DNA of 64,000 nucleotides, from assembly GCF_021991835.1 (NCBI RefSeq), contig NZ_JAHDAU010000005.1:186001-250000 (forward strand). Direction: 5' to 3'. Positions 19,373-29,300 of the stretch are shown here, piece by piece (position 1 is the stretch's first letter; the number at the start of each line of letters is the position of its first letter). Origin of the DNA: Polaribacter sargassicola. GTDB taxonomy: Bacteria > Bacteroidota > Bacteroidia > Flavobacteriales > Flavobacteriaceae. The notes below the pieces were generated by a model. It saw only the letters and a program-made list of their open reading frames with translations. It ran no database searches and was not told the origin of the DNA. Position numbers and translations under genes: made by a program.

Positions 19373-19466
19373 ATTAAAGTACTATTAATTAGGTTTTATT
19401 ACTAAAAAATAAGAGATAACAACCTAAAAATAACATATTAATAGTAATAAATTACATTTAATCAAC

Positions 19467-19474
19467 TACTTTTG
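19467..19474 (+). promoter_or_regulatory. -7 box TACTTTTG upstream of typA
   Basis: TAnnTTTG match 22 bases before the typA ATG, after a 94-base gap from thiF. It indicates that typA is transcribed separately from the thi operon. Confidence 0.6.
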
Positions 19475-19496
19475 CACGAAATTTAAGAATTTATAA

Positions 19497-21269
19497 ATGC
19501 AACCAATTAGAAACATCGCTATTATAGCACACGTTGACCACGGTAAAACAACGTTAGTAGATAAAATTATTGACCAAGCTAAAATCTTAGACGATCGTAA
19601 AGAACGTACAGATTTATTGTTAGATAATAACGATTTAGAAAGAGAAAGAGGAATTACCATTCTTTCTAAAAACGTTTCTGTAAACTACAAAAACACAAAA
19701 ATTAACGTAATTGATACTCCTGGTCACGCCGATTTTGGAGGAGAAGTAGAACGTGTATTAAAAATGGCTGATGGTGTTTTATTATTAGTTGATGCATTTG
19801 AAGGGCCAATGCCACAAACTCGTTTTGTATTAGGTAAAGCCTTAGAATTAGGATTAACACCAATTGTTGTTGTAAATAAAGTCGATAAAGAAAACTGTAC
19901 ACCAGATTTAGTACATGAAAAAGTTTTTGATTTAATGTTTGCTTTAGAAGCAACAGAAGAGCAATTAGACTTTACAACTATCTACGGTTCTGCAAAGAAC
20001 AACTGGATGTCTACAGACTGGAAAAACGAAACAGATAATATTGTACCTTTATTAGATGCAGTATTAGAATCTATCCCAGAAACTAAATACAACGAAGGTA
20101 CACCACAAATGCAAATTACTTCTTTAGATTTTTCTGCTTTTACAGGTAGAATTGCTATCGGACGTGTATTTAGAGGTGATTTAGAAGCTGGTAAAGATTA
20201 CATGTTGTGTAAAGCAGATGGTTCTACTAAAAAAGTTAGAATTAAAGAATTACACGTTTTTGAAGGAATGGGTAAAGCACAAGTAGATAAAGTTCCTTGT
20301 GGAGATATTTGTGCAATTACAGGTGTTGAAGATTTTGAAATTGGTGATACAATTGCAGATTTAGAAAACCCAGAGGCATTACCAAGAACAGAAATAGACA
20401 AACCAACAATGAGTATGTTGTTTACTATTAACAACTCTCCATTTTTTGGTAAAGAAGGTAAATTTGTAACATCTCGTCACTTACGTGATAGATTGTTTAA
20501 AGAAATGGAAAAAAACCTTGCATTAAGAGTTGATACTACAGATAGTGAAGATAAATTTAACGTCTTTGGACGTGGAGTTTTACACTTATCAGTATTAATA
20601 GAAACAATGCGTAGAGAAGGGTATGAGTTACAAGTAGGTAGACCACAAGTTATCTTAAAAGAAATAGATGGTGTTAAATGTGAACCTTACGAAACTTTAT
20701 CTATTGATGTACCAGAAGATGTAGCTTCTAAAGCAATTAACTTAGTTTCTTTAAGAAAAGGAGATTTGTTAATTATGGAACCTAAAGGAGATTTACAACA
20801 TTTAGAATTTACAATTCCTTCTAGAGGTTTAATAGGTTTACGTAATAAAATTTTAACAGCAACAGCTGGTCAAGCAATTATTAACCACCGTTTTTCTGAA
20901 TACGGACCTTTTAAAGGAGAGTTTTCTGAAGATATTAAAGGAGCAATTGTTTCTTCTGCAGCTGGTAAAGCTACAGCTTACGCAATTGATAGATTACAAG
21001 ATAGAGGACGTTTCTTTATAGACCCTAACCAAGATATTTATATTGGTCAGGTTGTTGGAGAAAATGCTAAATCTGATGATATGGGTGTAAACTTAATCAA
21101 AGGAAAAAAATTAACAAATGTTCGTTCTTCAGGTACTGATGATAGTGTAAAAATTGCACCAAAAATCGATTTTTCTTTAGAAGAGTGTATGGAGTATATT
21201 AAAGCAGATGAGTATTTAGAAGTTACTCCAGAAAGCTTACGTATGCGTAAAATTAACTTTAGACCATAG
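19497..21269 (+). CDS. typA: Ribosome-associated GTPase TypA/BipA
   Basis: A translational GTPase related to EF-G that aids 50S assembly and growth under stress such as cold. The 590-residue protein has the P-loop AHVDHGKTT, the switch region RERGITI, DTPGHADFGGEV, and VVNKVDKE, followed by the EF-Tu-like domain 2, EF-G-like domains III and V and the BipA-specific C-terminal part (VNLIKGKKLTNVRSSGTDD). Length and motifs are standard. It has its own promoter and a shared terminator with the convergent gene downstream. Confidence 0.97.
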   Translation: MQPIRNIAIIAHVDHGKTTLVDKIIDQAKILDDRKERTDLLLDNNDLERERGITILSKNVSVNYKNTKINVIDTPGHADFGGEVERVLKMADGVLLLVDAFEGPMPQTRFVLGKALELGLTPIVVVNKVDKENCTPDLVHEKVFDLMFALEATEEQLDFTTIYGSAKNNWMSTDWKNETDNIVPLLDAVLESIPETKYNEGTPQMQITSLDFSAFTGRIAIGRVFRGDLEAGKDYMLCKADGSTKKVRIKELHVFEGMGKAQVDKVPCGDICAITGVEDFEIGDTIADLENPEALPRTEIDKPTMSMLFTINNSPFFGKEGKFVTSRHLRDRLFKEMEKNLALRVDTTDSEDKFNVFGRGVLHLSVLIETMRREGYELQVGRPQVILKEIDGVKCEPYETLSIDVPEDVASKAINLVSLRKGDLLIMEPKGDLQHLEFTIPSRGLIGLRNKILTATAGQAIINHRFSEYGPFKGEFSEDIKGAIVSSAAGKATAYAIDRLQDRGRFFIDPNQDIYIGQVVGENAKSDDMGVNLIKGKKLTNVRSSGTDDSVKIAPKIDFSLEECMEYIKADEYLEVTPESLRMRKINFRP

Positions 21270-21290
21270 ACCTATAGTTTTAAAATATAA

Positions 21291-21325
21291 AAAAAGGCTC
21301 AAGAATAATAACTTGAGCCTTTTTT
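21291..21325. terminator. Bidirectional terminator between typA and the EutBC-like gene
   Basis: AAAAAGGCTCAAG / CTTGAGCCTTTTT stem with a short AT loop between convergent genes. The stem bases GGCTCAAG recur in the terminator at 24966. Confidence 0.9.
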
Positions 21326-21338
21326 GTGTTTCTTAATT

Positions 21339-23651
21339 TTATTGCTGATTGGTAAAAAGTTCGTCTAAAATTTTTGTTGTATCTAAAATAGCATCCTTTA
21401 AATTTAAAGAAGTATCAGAAATACCAGATACTACTCTAGATATGTTATGGTCTACACTACCTTTAGTACTCCAAACAGAAGAAGAAGCAACGGTTAAGTA
21501 GGCAGAAAAATTATGATGACCAGAACCTGGTCTTTCACCAATTATATGAATAACTGCATGATTTTTTTCTGTTGTTTTATTTTCAAAAAGTACTTCTCCA
21601 CACGCATAACCTGCCCTAACACGACCGTTTTTAACAACAATATGTTGTTTACTTGTGATGTATTTTTTTTCTTGTAAATGGTCTACAAGTCCATCTAAAA
21701 AAGGTAAAACATGACCTTCATCCATTAAAGCTCTTGCGTTTAATCCATCAGAAATAATTATTTGTACATCTGGAGTTTCTTTTTGCCAATTATTTTTAAT
21801 AGATTTAATTCTTTCTAAAGCGTTTAATGTTAATTTTTCTCCAGATTCTGGATGATATACATAATCTTTTCGGTCTTTAGATTCGGTAGAAATTGCAATA
21901 GATGTTGGTATTTTTTTTATAAAAGTAGTGTCTATTTCTGTCCATAAACTAACTTTTGCATCATCATATAAATATTGTACTTTTTCAGCCAATTTTGGTT
22001 TTAAATCCCAATAATTAGTTCCGTAACCTTGTGCAATTGGTACACCACGTTTTTCTATACGTGCTATTGCATTTTTACCTTCTTTGTATATTTCTTTTAA
22101 TGAACGTTTATCATTTTTTGCTTGTAAATATTTAGAATACACCCAAATAGGATCACCAAAATGTTCTGTAGGATTTCCATTTTTATCAATAATTTCTAAT
22201 TTTTTAAAGAAATTCCACATTGCATCGTTTACCTTATATTTAAACTGTTCTCTAATTTTAATATGATTGCTAAAAGCGGTTGTTAAATAGCTTAACATCG
22301 GATCGTTTTTAGTTGGTAAAGCCATTAAATATGCCGGGTTTGCAGGCATAACTTGTTCTATACACCAATCTAAATCTTCTAAATTTACATCCATATGCAG
22401 AGTAGAACAAATATCTAAGCCAATGGTTAAACCATGTAATTTACCCATTACAGTGTCTTCTAAACAACAGCGTACTAATTGTTCTTTGGTTCTAAAAACT
22501 TCTGGACCAATAAAACCAGCGACATCATTTACATGAACCCAAGAATTATTATCTTTTTTAAGTGTGTTTATTTTTTGTTTTAATACTCTTAAAAAACCAT
22601 ATTTTCTAGCTTCGTGCATTACCATATCAAAACCTTCTGCATGTCCGTTTGTTAAATCTGCACCTTGACCTGTTTCTGCATAGAAACCAAAATAGCCATC
22701 TCTTTCTGCAGCATATTGCAGCATTTTTTCTATTGTTACATCAAATGTTTTGTTAGCATTTACGGTACCCGCAATACTTTGAAACCAAATACCTGTATTG
22801 GCTAATTCTTGTTGTTCTACTTCTGCCTGAACATCAACATGCGAAAGCACACAATTAGGAATGGTTTCTTCTAAATTAAAAGTAGAAATAATATCAAACA
22901 AAGCATTTTCTATATTTGCTACAGATTTTACATCACTAGAAACAGGGTTTGTACCCAATACTACATCACCAACAGCAAAAGACCAGGCATTAAATACTTG
23001 CCAAGAAATATCTTCTATATTATCTGTTGGTGAGTTTGGTTGCACTCTTGCACCCATATAACCTTTGCTACCTATTTTGCTATTTGGTAACGGATTAAAT
23101 ACTTTTTTACCAATAGTAATTAGCTCTTCATTACTCATTAGTTTTACCAGACAAGCAATAATATCACTGCTGATACAAGGCATTATTTCTTTAATTTCTT
23201 CTTCTGACTTGGTTAGTGTAAAATCTTTTAATTCTTGTAACGTCCAAGTTTCTATTTCTTTATTGGGCTTTATAGATTGCTCAATTAATTTTAAAAGTTC
23301 ATCAGAATATACAATATGATTATTTAAATCTTTAAGTGTTGTATTAGCTAATAAAGTTCTTGCATTTTCTCTAGATTTAGAATCAATTGCGGCAATTTGT
23401 AGGGTTTTATCTCCTTCTTTAAATTCGTTAGCTGCACCTAAAATTTGTTTGTAAAGTGTATTATCAAAAGCTCCTTTTTCTCTATTTATATAAGAAAAAA
23501 CATCTTCTCCTATTTTAGGTTTTTTTATAGGATTTTCAGATAACTTAATTAAGTTTTTCTCTTTTTCTGAATCAAAAAAATTGCATCCATTTAAAACCAA
23601 TAGAGCAGAACCTAACATTCCAGATTGTTTTATAAAGTCTTTTCTTGTCAT
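21339..23651 (-). CDS. Fused ethanolamine ammonia-lyase EutB-EutC, predicted exported lipoprotein
   Basis: Residues about 45-520 match the large subunit EutB (WFQSIAGT, YAETGQGADLTNGHAEGFD, GFIGPEVFRT, LEDTVMGKLHGLTIGLD) and residues about 540-770 match the small subunit EutC (VQIIISDGLNARAL, VRAGYACGEVLFENK, IHIIGERPGSGHHNFSAYL). These enzymes split ethanolamine into acetaldehyde and ammonia with adenosylcobalamin and are normally two separate cytoplasmic proteins. Here they are one 770-residue chain with an N-terminal export signal, MTRKDFIKQSGMLGSALLVL, then NGC with Cys23 as lipobox cysteine. TRKDFIK resembles the twin-arginine motif with Lys for the second Arg. No eutA, eutH, aldehyde dehydrogenase or microcompartment gene is nearby. 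The fold assignment is solid; the location is inferred from the leader. Confidence 0.88.
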   Translation of the reverse strand: MTRKDFIKQSGMLGSALLVLNGCNFFDSEKEKNLIKLSENPIKKPKIGEDVFSYINREKGAFDNTLYKQILGAANEFKEGDKTLQIAAIDSKSRENARTLLANTTLKDLNNHIVYSDELLKLIEQSIKPNKEIETWTLQELKDFTLTKSEEEIKEIMPCISSDIIACLVKLMSNEELITIGKKVFNPLPNSKIGSKGYMGARVQPNSPTDNIEDISWQVFNAWSFAVGDVVLGTNPVSSDVKSVANIENALFDIISTFNLEETIPNCVLSHVDVQAEVEQQELANTGIWFQSIAGTVNANKTFDVTIEKMLQYAAERDGYFGFYAETGQGADLTNGHAEGFDMVMHEARKYGFLRVLKQKINTLKKDNNSWVHVNDVAGFIGPEVFRTKEQLVRCCLEDTVMGKLHGLTIGLDICSTLHMDVNLEDLDWCIEQVMPANPAYLMALPTKNDPMLSYLTTAFSNHIKIREQFKYKVNDAMWNFFKKLEIIDKNGNPTEHFGDPIWVYSKYLQAKNDKRSLKEIYKEGKNAIARIEKRGVPIAQGYGTNYWDLKPKLAEKVQYLYDDAKVSLWTEIDTTFIKKIPTSIAISTESKDRKDYVYHPESGEKLTLNALERIKSIKNNWQKETPDVQIIISDGLNARALMDEGHVLPFLDGLVDHLQEKKYITSKQHIVVKNGRVRAGYACGEVLFENKTTEKNHAVIHIIGERPGSGHHNFSAYLTVASSSVWSTKGSVDHNISRVVSGISDTSLNLKDAILDTTKILDELFTNQQ

Positions 23652-24074
23652 AGCAATGGTGCGTTTAAGTGTAATAAATTATTTAAAAAAGGAACTTTTA
23701 ATCATTCTTATACTAAAAAGGTATGATTTTAAGGCTAATTTAGTTTTTTTGTGTTGAAAAATCAATAACAAAAACATCAGTTTTGTTAATTTTTGATTAT
23801 TAAATACCATTTTTGATGGTAAATCAATAATAAAATAGCACCTTTTTATTACGTATTTATACATTCTTTTTTGTCTTTTATGTAATATTATTTAATAATG
23901 TGGGTATTATTTTTTTAATTAATTGATAAAGATTACAGAAAGCAACTTTTTTTACATTTTTAATGCTAAAATTGAATATTAGTTAATTGTTAACTTGTTT
24001 ATTATCATTATTATATGTCTTTAAATAAAAGTAAAATCTATAATAAAAAACATCTTTTTTGTAGTACTATAACC
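23652..24074. other. Long AT-rich spacer without a recognisable gene
   Basis: Divergent spacer between the EutBC-like gene and the SHOCT gene. Apart from the promoter at 24075 I see no conserved structure. A 61-codon minus-strand frame at 23679-23864 has no coding features. Confidence 0.6.
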
Positions 24075-24082
24075 TACCTTTG
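24075..24082 (+). promoter_or_regulatory. -7 box TACCTTTG upstream of the SHOCT gene
   Basis: TAnnTTTG match, with the ATG at 24142, giving a leader of about 50 bases. Confidence 0.5.
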
Positions 24083-24141
24083 TAATAAAATTGTAAGTCC
24101 AATATTTAATTATTTAATAAAGAAATAAACCCATATATAAT

Positions 24142-24942
24142 ATGAATGCAATATTCACAGATGCAAGTTTTCAAAACATGCTAAACATTGCAAATAGATA
24201 CGGAGTAAGTACCAACGCAGTTACAGATTTAACACATTGTTTAATGTATAGTAACGGCTCTATGGCGCAATTTAATATACCAGAGTTAGGTGGTGGTGGA
24301 CAATGGATGCAAGGAGGTATGACAATGGTTGGAGATATGTTTAACAATCAACTTAAATATACTGTAGATGGTCTTTGTGCAGAGTTGTCTAACTCTATTC
24401 AACAAGGTGTAATACAATACAAACCATTACCAAAAATAGAAAATCAGCAAGGAGGTTTTGCTGGTAATTGGTGGGGAGATTTAGGTTTTCCTAACTCTAC
24501 TGGTAGTCAAAACGGAACGAGTTATGCTATTTTTAACAACATAAACCGTTTGGCAATTCAAGAAAATGGAAAAGTAACAATTTTTGATACTTTAAACAAT
24601 AATATTGGTGGTGTTGGGCAACAACAAGGAGGTAATTATGCGGTTACTTTTACAAGTCAATTTGGTACTGTAAATTTAAATAGCTTGCCGATTGTTTCTG
24701 GTGGGGATAATTTTAATAAACCACAAGAAATACATCAACCAGAAGTGCAAAATTCTTTTATAGAAACGCCTAAAGAACCTGTTATGGTTACAGAACCAAT
24801 TAAACAGGTTGTAAATAATACACAAGGTTTAGAAGAGGATATTTTTTCTAAAATAGAAAAGTTAGCAAATTTAAAAGATAAAGGAATTCTTTCTACACAA
24901 GAGTTTGATAATAAAAAAGCAGATTTATTAAGTAGACTGTAA
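24142..24942 (+). CDS. SHOCT-domain protein, function unknown
   Basis: A 266-residue protein without signal peptide or membrane segment. The last 35 residues (IFSKIEKLANLKDKGILSTQ then EFDNKKADLLSRL) are a SHOCT module, a short two-helix tail found on many unrelated bacterial proteins and thought to mediate oligomerisation. The body is rich in Gly, Asn and Gln (ELGGGGQWMQGGMTMVGDMF, NNNIGGVGQQQGGNYAVTF) with predicted beta strands. It stands alone between its own promoter and a strong terminator. I do not recognise the N-terminal domain. Confidence 0.75.
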   Translation: MNAIFTDASFQNMLNIANRYGVSTNAVTDLTHCLMYSNGSMAQFNIPELGGGGQWMQGGMTMVGDMFNNQLKYTVDGLCAELSNSIQQGVIQYKPLPKIENQQGGFAGNWWGDLGFPNSTGSQNGTSYAIFNNINRLAIQENGKVTIFDTLNNNIGGVGQQQGGNYAVTFTSQFGTVNLNSLPIVSGGDNFNKPQEIHQPEVQNSFIETPKEPVMVTEPIKQVVNNTQGLEEDIFSKIEKLANLKDKGILSTQEFDNKKADLLSRL

Positions 24943-24965
24943 AATAAATATCTTTGTATAATAGT

Positions 24966-24997
24966 AAAGGCTCAAGTTAATTCTTGAGCTTTTTTTA
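24966..24997 (+). terminator. Rho-independent terminator after the SHOCT gene
   Basis: AAAGGCTCAAG / CTTGAGCTTT stem with a 6-base loop and seven T, 24 bases past the stop. Confidence 0.9.
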
Positions 24998-25044
24998 TTT
25001 TTTAATACAACATAAAATTGCCTGTTAATTGTTATGCAACCTTA

Positions 25045-25052
25045 TATTTTTG
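25045..25052 (+). promoter_or_regulatory. -7 box TATTTTTG upstream of the MtfA-like gene
   Basis: TAnnTTTG match 26 bases before the ATG at 25078. A promoter here means that the longer open frame beginning at 25018 cannot be the real start. Confidence 0.5.
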
Positions 25053-25077
25053 TAGTTTTCCTTTTTTAAAATATATC

Positions 25078-25854
25078 ATGTTACATATTTTTATTACCAT
25101 TTCAATTTTAGTTGTTTTGTATTTCATTTTAAAACCCAAAAGCAAAGCAAAATCATTATCATTAGATAAAATTGAAGTTCCAGAACATTGGCATCAATTG
25201 TTGTTAAAAAACATCCTTTTTTATAAAAATTTGAGTACTGAAGATCAAAAAATATTCTGTAAAAAAATGGTTCAGTTTTTAAATACAACAAATATTGAAG
25301 CTGTTCATTGCAAATTAGAAGAACTTGATAGTTTATTGGTTGCAGCAAGTGCTGTAATTCCGGTATTTAAATTTCCAAATTGGCAATATACCAATTTAAC
25401 TACGGTTTTATTATATCCTGATTATTTTGATGAAGATTTACAATTTAACGCAAAAGTTAAAGGCAGAAATATAGCTGGTTTAGTAGGTACAGGAAGGTTT
25501 GAAAATCAAATGATTTTGTCTAAGCGCGCTTTGTATCATGGTTTTGATAATAAAACAGATAAATCGAATACCGCTGTGCATGAGTTTATCCATCTTTTAG
25601 ATAAAGCAGATGGAGTAGTAGACGGTATTCCGGCTGTTTTGTTAGAGAAGCAATACATTATTCCTTGGTTGCAATTGGTTCATCAAAAAATGGAAGATAT
25701 CAACACAAATAAGTCTGATATTAGAAATTACGGAGGAACTTCTGAAATTGAATTTTTAGCCGTAGCAGGAGAGTATTTTTTTGAAAGACCAAAATTATTT
25801 AAAAGAAAACATCCTGAATTATATGCAATGTTAGAAGCATGTTTTATGAAGTAA
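25078..25854 (+). CDS. MtfA-like zinc peptidase (M90 family), membrane anchored
   Basis: A 258-residue protein with one N-terminal membrane segment (MLHIFITISILVVLYFIL) and then an M90/MtfA-like domain. The zinc motif is HEFIHLLDKADGVVDGIP at about residue 170, matching HEFAHQLD..DG of MtfA, with a downstream glutamate in SEIEFLAVAGEYFFERP near residue 225 as the likely third ligand. In Escherichia coli MtfA binds the Mlc repressor; no Mlc or PTS gene is seen here, so that role need not carry over. I chose the start at 25078 because the membrane segment begins there and a promoter precedes it. Confidence 0.85.
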   Translation: MLHIFITISILVVLYFILKPKSKAKSLSLDKIEVPEHWHQLLLKNILFYKNLSTEDQKIFCKKMVQFLNTTNIEAVHCKLEELDSLLVAASAVIPVFKFPNWQYTNLTTVLLYPDYFDEDLQFNAKVKGRNIAGLVGTGRFENQMILSKRALYHGFDNKTDKSNTAVHEFIHLLDKADGVVDGIPAVLLEKQYIIPWLQLVHQKMEDINTNKSDIRNYGGTSEIEFLAVAGEYFFERPKLFKRKHPELYAMLEACFMK

Positions 25855-25891
25855 ATGTAAATTTATAGGTAGTTATTTCTATTTTTGTGGC

Positions 25892-26269
25892 ATGAGTAAA
25901 TTTAAAGATTTTTTTGACGCATTACAAGAAAGTGTAATGCAAGATGAGTTTGTAAAACTAACATTAAGTAAACCAATTAGAAAAAGTGAAGGTTTGTTAA
26001 ATGTGTATTTACGTTTGTTTTTGGTGGAAGGAAAACAAATTTTTGAATTAAAATACCGTTATGCAACAGAAGATAAATTTAAACAACTTACTTTAAGTGA
26101 GATATTTGTGGAGTTAGAAAAACTACTTTTAGAATCTTTTAGAACCGCAACTTTATTTACTTTAACAGAAGATTTATTGGTATTGGTTTCTAAAAAGAAA
26201 ATGGTTTCTTATAGAGACAATGCACCAAGTTTTAAAAATAAATTACCAGACATTCCTTTACAATCTTAG
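25892..26269 (+). CDS. Conserved-looking 125-residue protein, function unknown
   Basis: A small soluble alpha/beta protein starting MSKFKDFFDALQES. It has no membrane segment, signal or metal motif. The segments TLSKPIRKSEGLLNVYLRLF, RYATEDKFKQLTL and FRTATLFTLTEDLLVLVSKK resemble the N-terminal extension I associate with some Bacteroidota SAM-dependent methyltransferases, but no methyltransferase domain follows here; that link is from memory and weak. It is 37 bases after the MtfA-like gene, same strand, and probably shares its transcript. Confidence 0.65.
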   Translation: MSKFKDFFDALQESVMQDEFVKLTLSKPIRKSEGLLNVYLRLFLVEGKQIFELKYRYATEDKFKQLTLSEIFVELEKLLLESFRTATLFTLTEDLLVLVSKKKMVSYRDNAPSFKNKLPDIPLQS

Positions 26270-26328
26270 CTTTAAATAAGTTAGTTTACCTTTTTGTAAA
26301 AGAGAAATTTTACTTTATAAATTGATGC

Positions 26329-29300
26329 TTAAACAACTGCAACAGAACTAACCCCGTTACTTTTTTTAGTAATTTGTATTTGTGTTGGTATGCGTTCTTT
26401 TAAGTTTTCTACATGAGATATTATACCAATCATTTTTCCTTGAGCTTGTAAAGTTTCTAAGGTAGAAATTACCGTTTCAAGTGTATTTCCATCTAAAGTT
26501 CCAAATCCTTCATCAATAAAAAGAGAATCAATTTTTACATTTTTACTTGCCAAATCAGACAAGCCTAAAGCTAAAGCCAAACTGATAATAAATTTTTCTC
26601 CACCGCTAGAAGTATCTACCAAACGTTCTTGATCGGTTTGATAATGATCAATCAAATTAAAATTCAATTCTTCTTTTGGTTTGTAATTTTCTTCCATTTT
26701 TAAAGAATAGCGTTTGTTTAATTTGTACAAGTGAATGTTTGCTAAATCTAATAAATGTTTTAGCGTTAAACGCTGTACATACACGTTAAAAGCATCTTTA
26801 GAGCCACCAATAATTTTAAATAAATCTCGCCAAATTGTACAAACAGCTTCTTGGGCTTCTACTTTTTTATAAATTTCTTTATTTCTATTTTTTATTTCTT
26901 GGTCTTTTCTAAAAGCTTCAGCAATTTTACCTTTTTCTGTGTTACATTCTTTTCTTTTCTGTTGAAGTGTTTCTAAGGTAAGTTTGCTTTCAGTTTGTGT
27001 AATTTCAAAGTTTTTAGAATCATTTAAAAGTGCTTTTGCTTTTAAATTTGCTTCTTGTAAAGCTTTTAATTTTATTTGATTGTCTTTTATTCGCTCTTTG
27101 TTTTCTGTATATTTTAATTTTTCTTCGGATGATAATAAAGCTTTTTCAACATCTTCTTTTGATGTAAAATCACTATTTGAAATTTGAGTATTTAATTTCG
27201 ATTTTAATTTATCAAAAGTATCAGCTACCTCTTTTTTCTCTTTGGTTATTTTAATTTTTAAAGCCTCTTTTTCTATTTTTATATCTAATAGATTTTGTAA
27301 TTCTTTTTTGCTTTTATCAAAGTTTTGAGTTGATTTATTTATTGCTTCTTGCAAACTATTTCTTTTATCGGTAACAGTAATGTTTTCGGGTAAAAGAGTA
27401 TTTCTTTGTTGTTTTAAATCGATTAAAACTTTATCAGATTCGGCTATAGATTCAAGTAATTCTTTGTTAGTTTTTAAAAGAGTTTTTTGTTGTTTTTCTA
27501 CGTTACTCAAATTTGTTTTTAAAACATTTTGATGAGCGGTAAGTTTATTAAAAATTTCTTGTGTTTTATTATAGTTTTGTATTGCCTTTTCTAGGTTTTC
27601 TATAAACGTGTTCGTGTTTTCAACAGAAGGTAATTGGTAATTGAATTTGTTTAGCTGTTTTGTTAAATCAGTCTCTAAATCAGCACAAGTTTTGGTTATA
27701 GTATCTATTGATTTTTGTTTATCATCTATTTCTTTAGTTAAGTTTTTAAGCGTTTCTTTACGTGTTGCTACAGCTGTTTTTAAGTTGGTAATAGTGGTGT
27801 TTTGCTCTTTTATTTTATTTGATAATTGATTGTTAAGAGCTTGTAATTCTTGTGTTTTTTTAATGATCTCTTCTACGGATTTTAAATCTTCTTTTACCGA
27901 TTTTAATTCAGTATTTATTGTGGTAGAATCAATTAAATCATTATTGATATTTAGCTTTTTAGCTTCTAAATTAAACTGTAAAATCTCTTTAGATAGTTTA
28001 TCAATCTGATTGGTTAATCTTTGTATAGAAGTGTTTTTTTGTACTTCTTTTTTATACAAATCATTTTTAGAGTCAATTAATTTTTCTAAAACATCTTTTC
28101 TGTTATTTACATCTTTTTCTGCCTTAGAAATATCAATATTTTTTAAGTCTTTGGTAAAAGGATGTGTTTCTGATCCGCATAAAGGACAAGATTCTCCATC
28201 AACCAAATGCTGTCTATCGTGTTCATATTTAGCAATACTTCTTTCTAAATCTAATATTTTAGAAGCATCTGCAACCGATTTTTGTTGATTTTTAATGGTT
28301 TCTTTTACAGTGATTATTTCTTTTTTAATTAGATCTAAATCTGTAATAAGTGTTTTCTTTTCAGTTGTTAAAGTGTTTCGTTCTTGGGTAGCTTTTATTG
28401 TTTGTTCAGAAAGGTTTTTAAATTCTTTCCAATTATTTTCTTTTGATAAAAGTGCCTTTTCTTGAGCTAAAAGATCATTTATATTATCTTTTGATAATTT
28501 TTCTGTAATTACAATATATTCTTTTTCAAGCTTTGTAATCTCAGCTTGTTTTTTATCAAAAAGAGAAATATCTTCTTTTAAAATTGATGTGTTTTTTGTG
28601 ATTTCTTTGTTTTTAAAAGCAATAAAATTATTGTGTTCTTGTAACGTGTTTTTATATCCTTTTAAGGTAATTAAGCGTTGTGTCCAATTAGAAATTTGTG
28701 TATGAACTTCTTTTAAAGCATTATTTTCTTTTAAAAAAGTATTTGCAGTTTCAATTTTGGTTTTATTGTTGTTTATTTCTTTAAGAAATTTTTGTTCTTC
28801 TTTCTGTAGCACATTTATTTCTTTAGCTAAATCGGTTAGCTTTAAAGACGTTTTCTGCTTGTCTTCAATTTTATTTTTTAATTGATTGTCTAGTTTAGAA
28901 ATAATATCAAACTTTGGCAACCATTCTGTAAATGTTTTATTTGCTTTATCTAAAACTTCAGAATCTAATTCTGTTTTCTTTTTTTGAAGCTCAAGTTTTG
29001 GTTTTAGTTCAATTAAATTATTTTCTACCTTTTTTAAATCAGAAGCTTTTACAAAAGTTTCTTTTTCAGTTCTATTAAATTCTAACAATAATTCTTTAAA
29101 AGGAGACGCTTTTTCATCTAAACGAAGTAAATCTAGCTCATTTTTATGTTTTTCTACAAAAGCATCAATATTTTTAGAGTTCTTCTGCAATCTATCAGCT
29201 TCTTCATTCAGCTCTTTTTCTTTTAAATACCAATCAATAATTTTTTGAGTTGATAGTATTTCTTTTTCTATTTTTACAATAGTTTCATCTAAAGATTTAT

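Noticed and set aside
19388..19427. TTAGGTT / AACCTAA inverted repeat after thiF as the thi operon terminator
   Set aside because: The stem has only 7 bp with a 25-base loop and no T-run, too weak to call.
23679..23864. 61-codon minus-strand frame upstream of the EutBC-like gene
   Set aside because: Composition follows the AT-rich spacer (mostly Lys, Leu, Phe, Ile), with no conserved pattern and no promoter.
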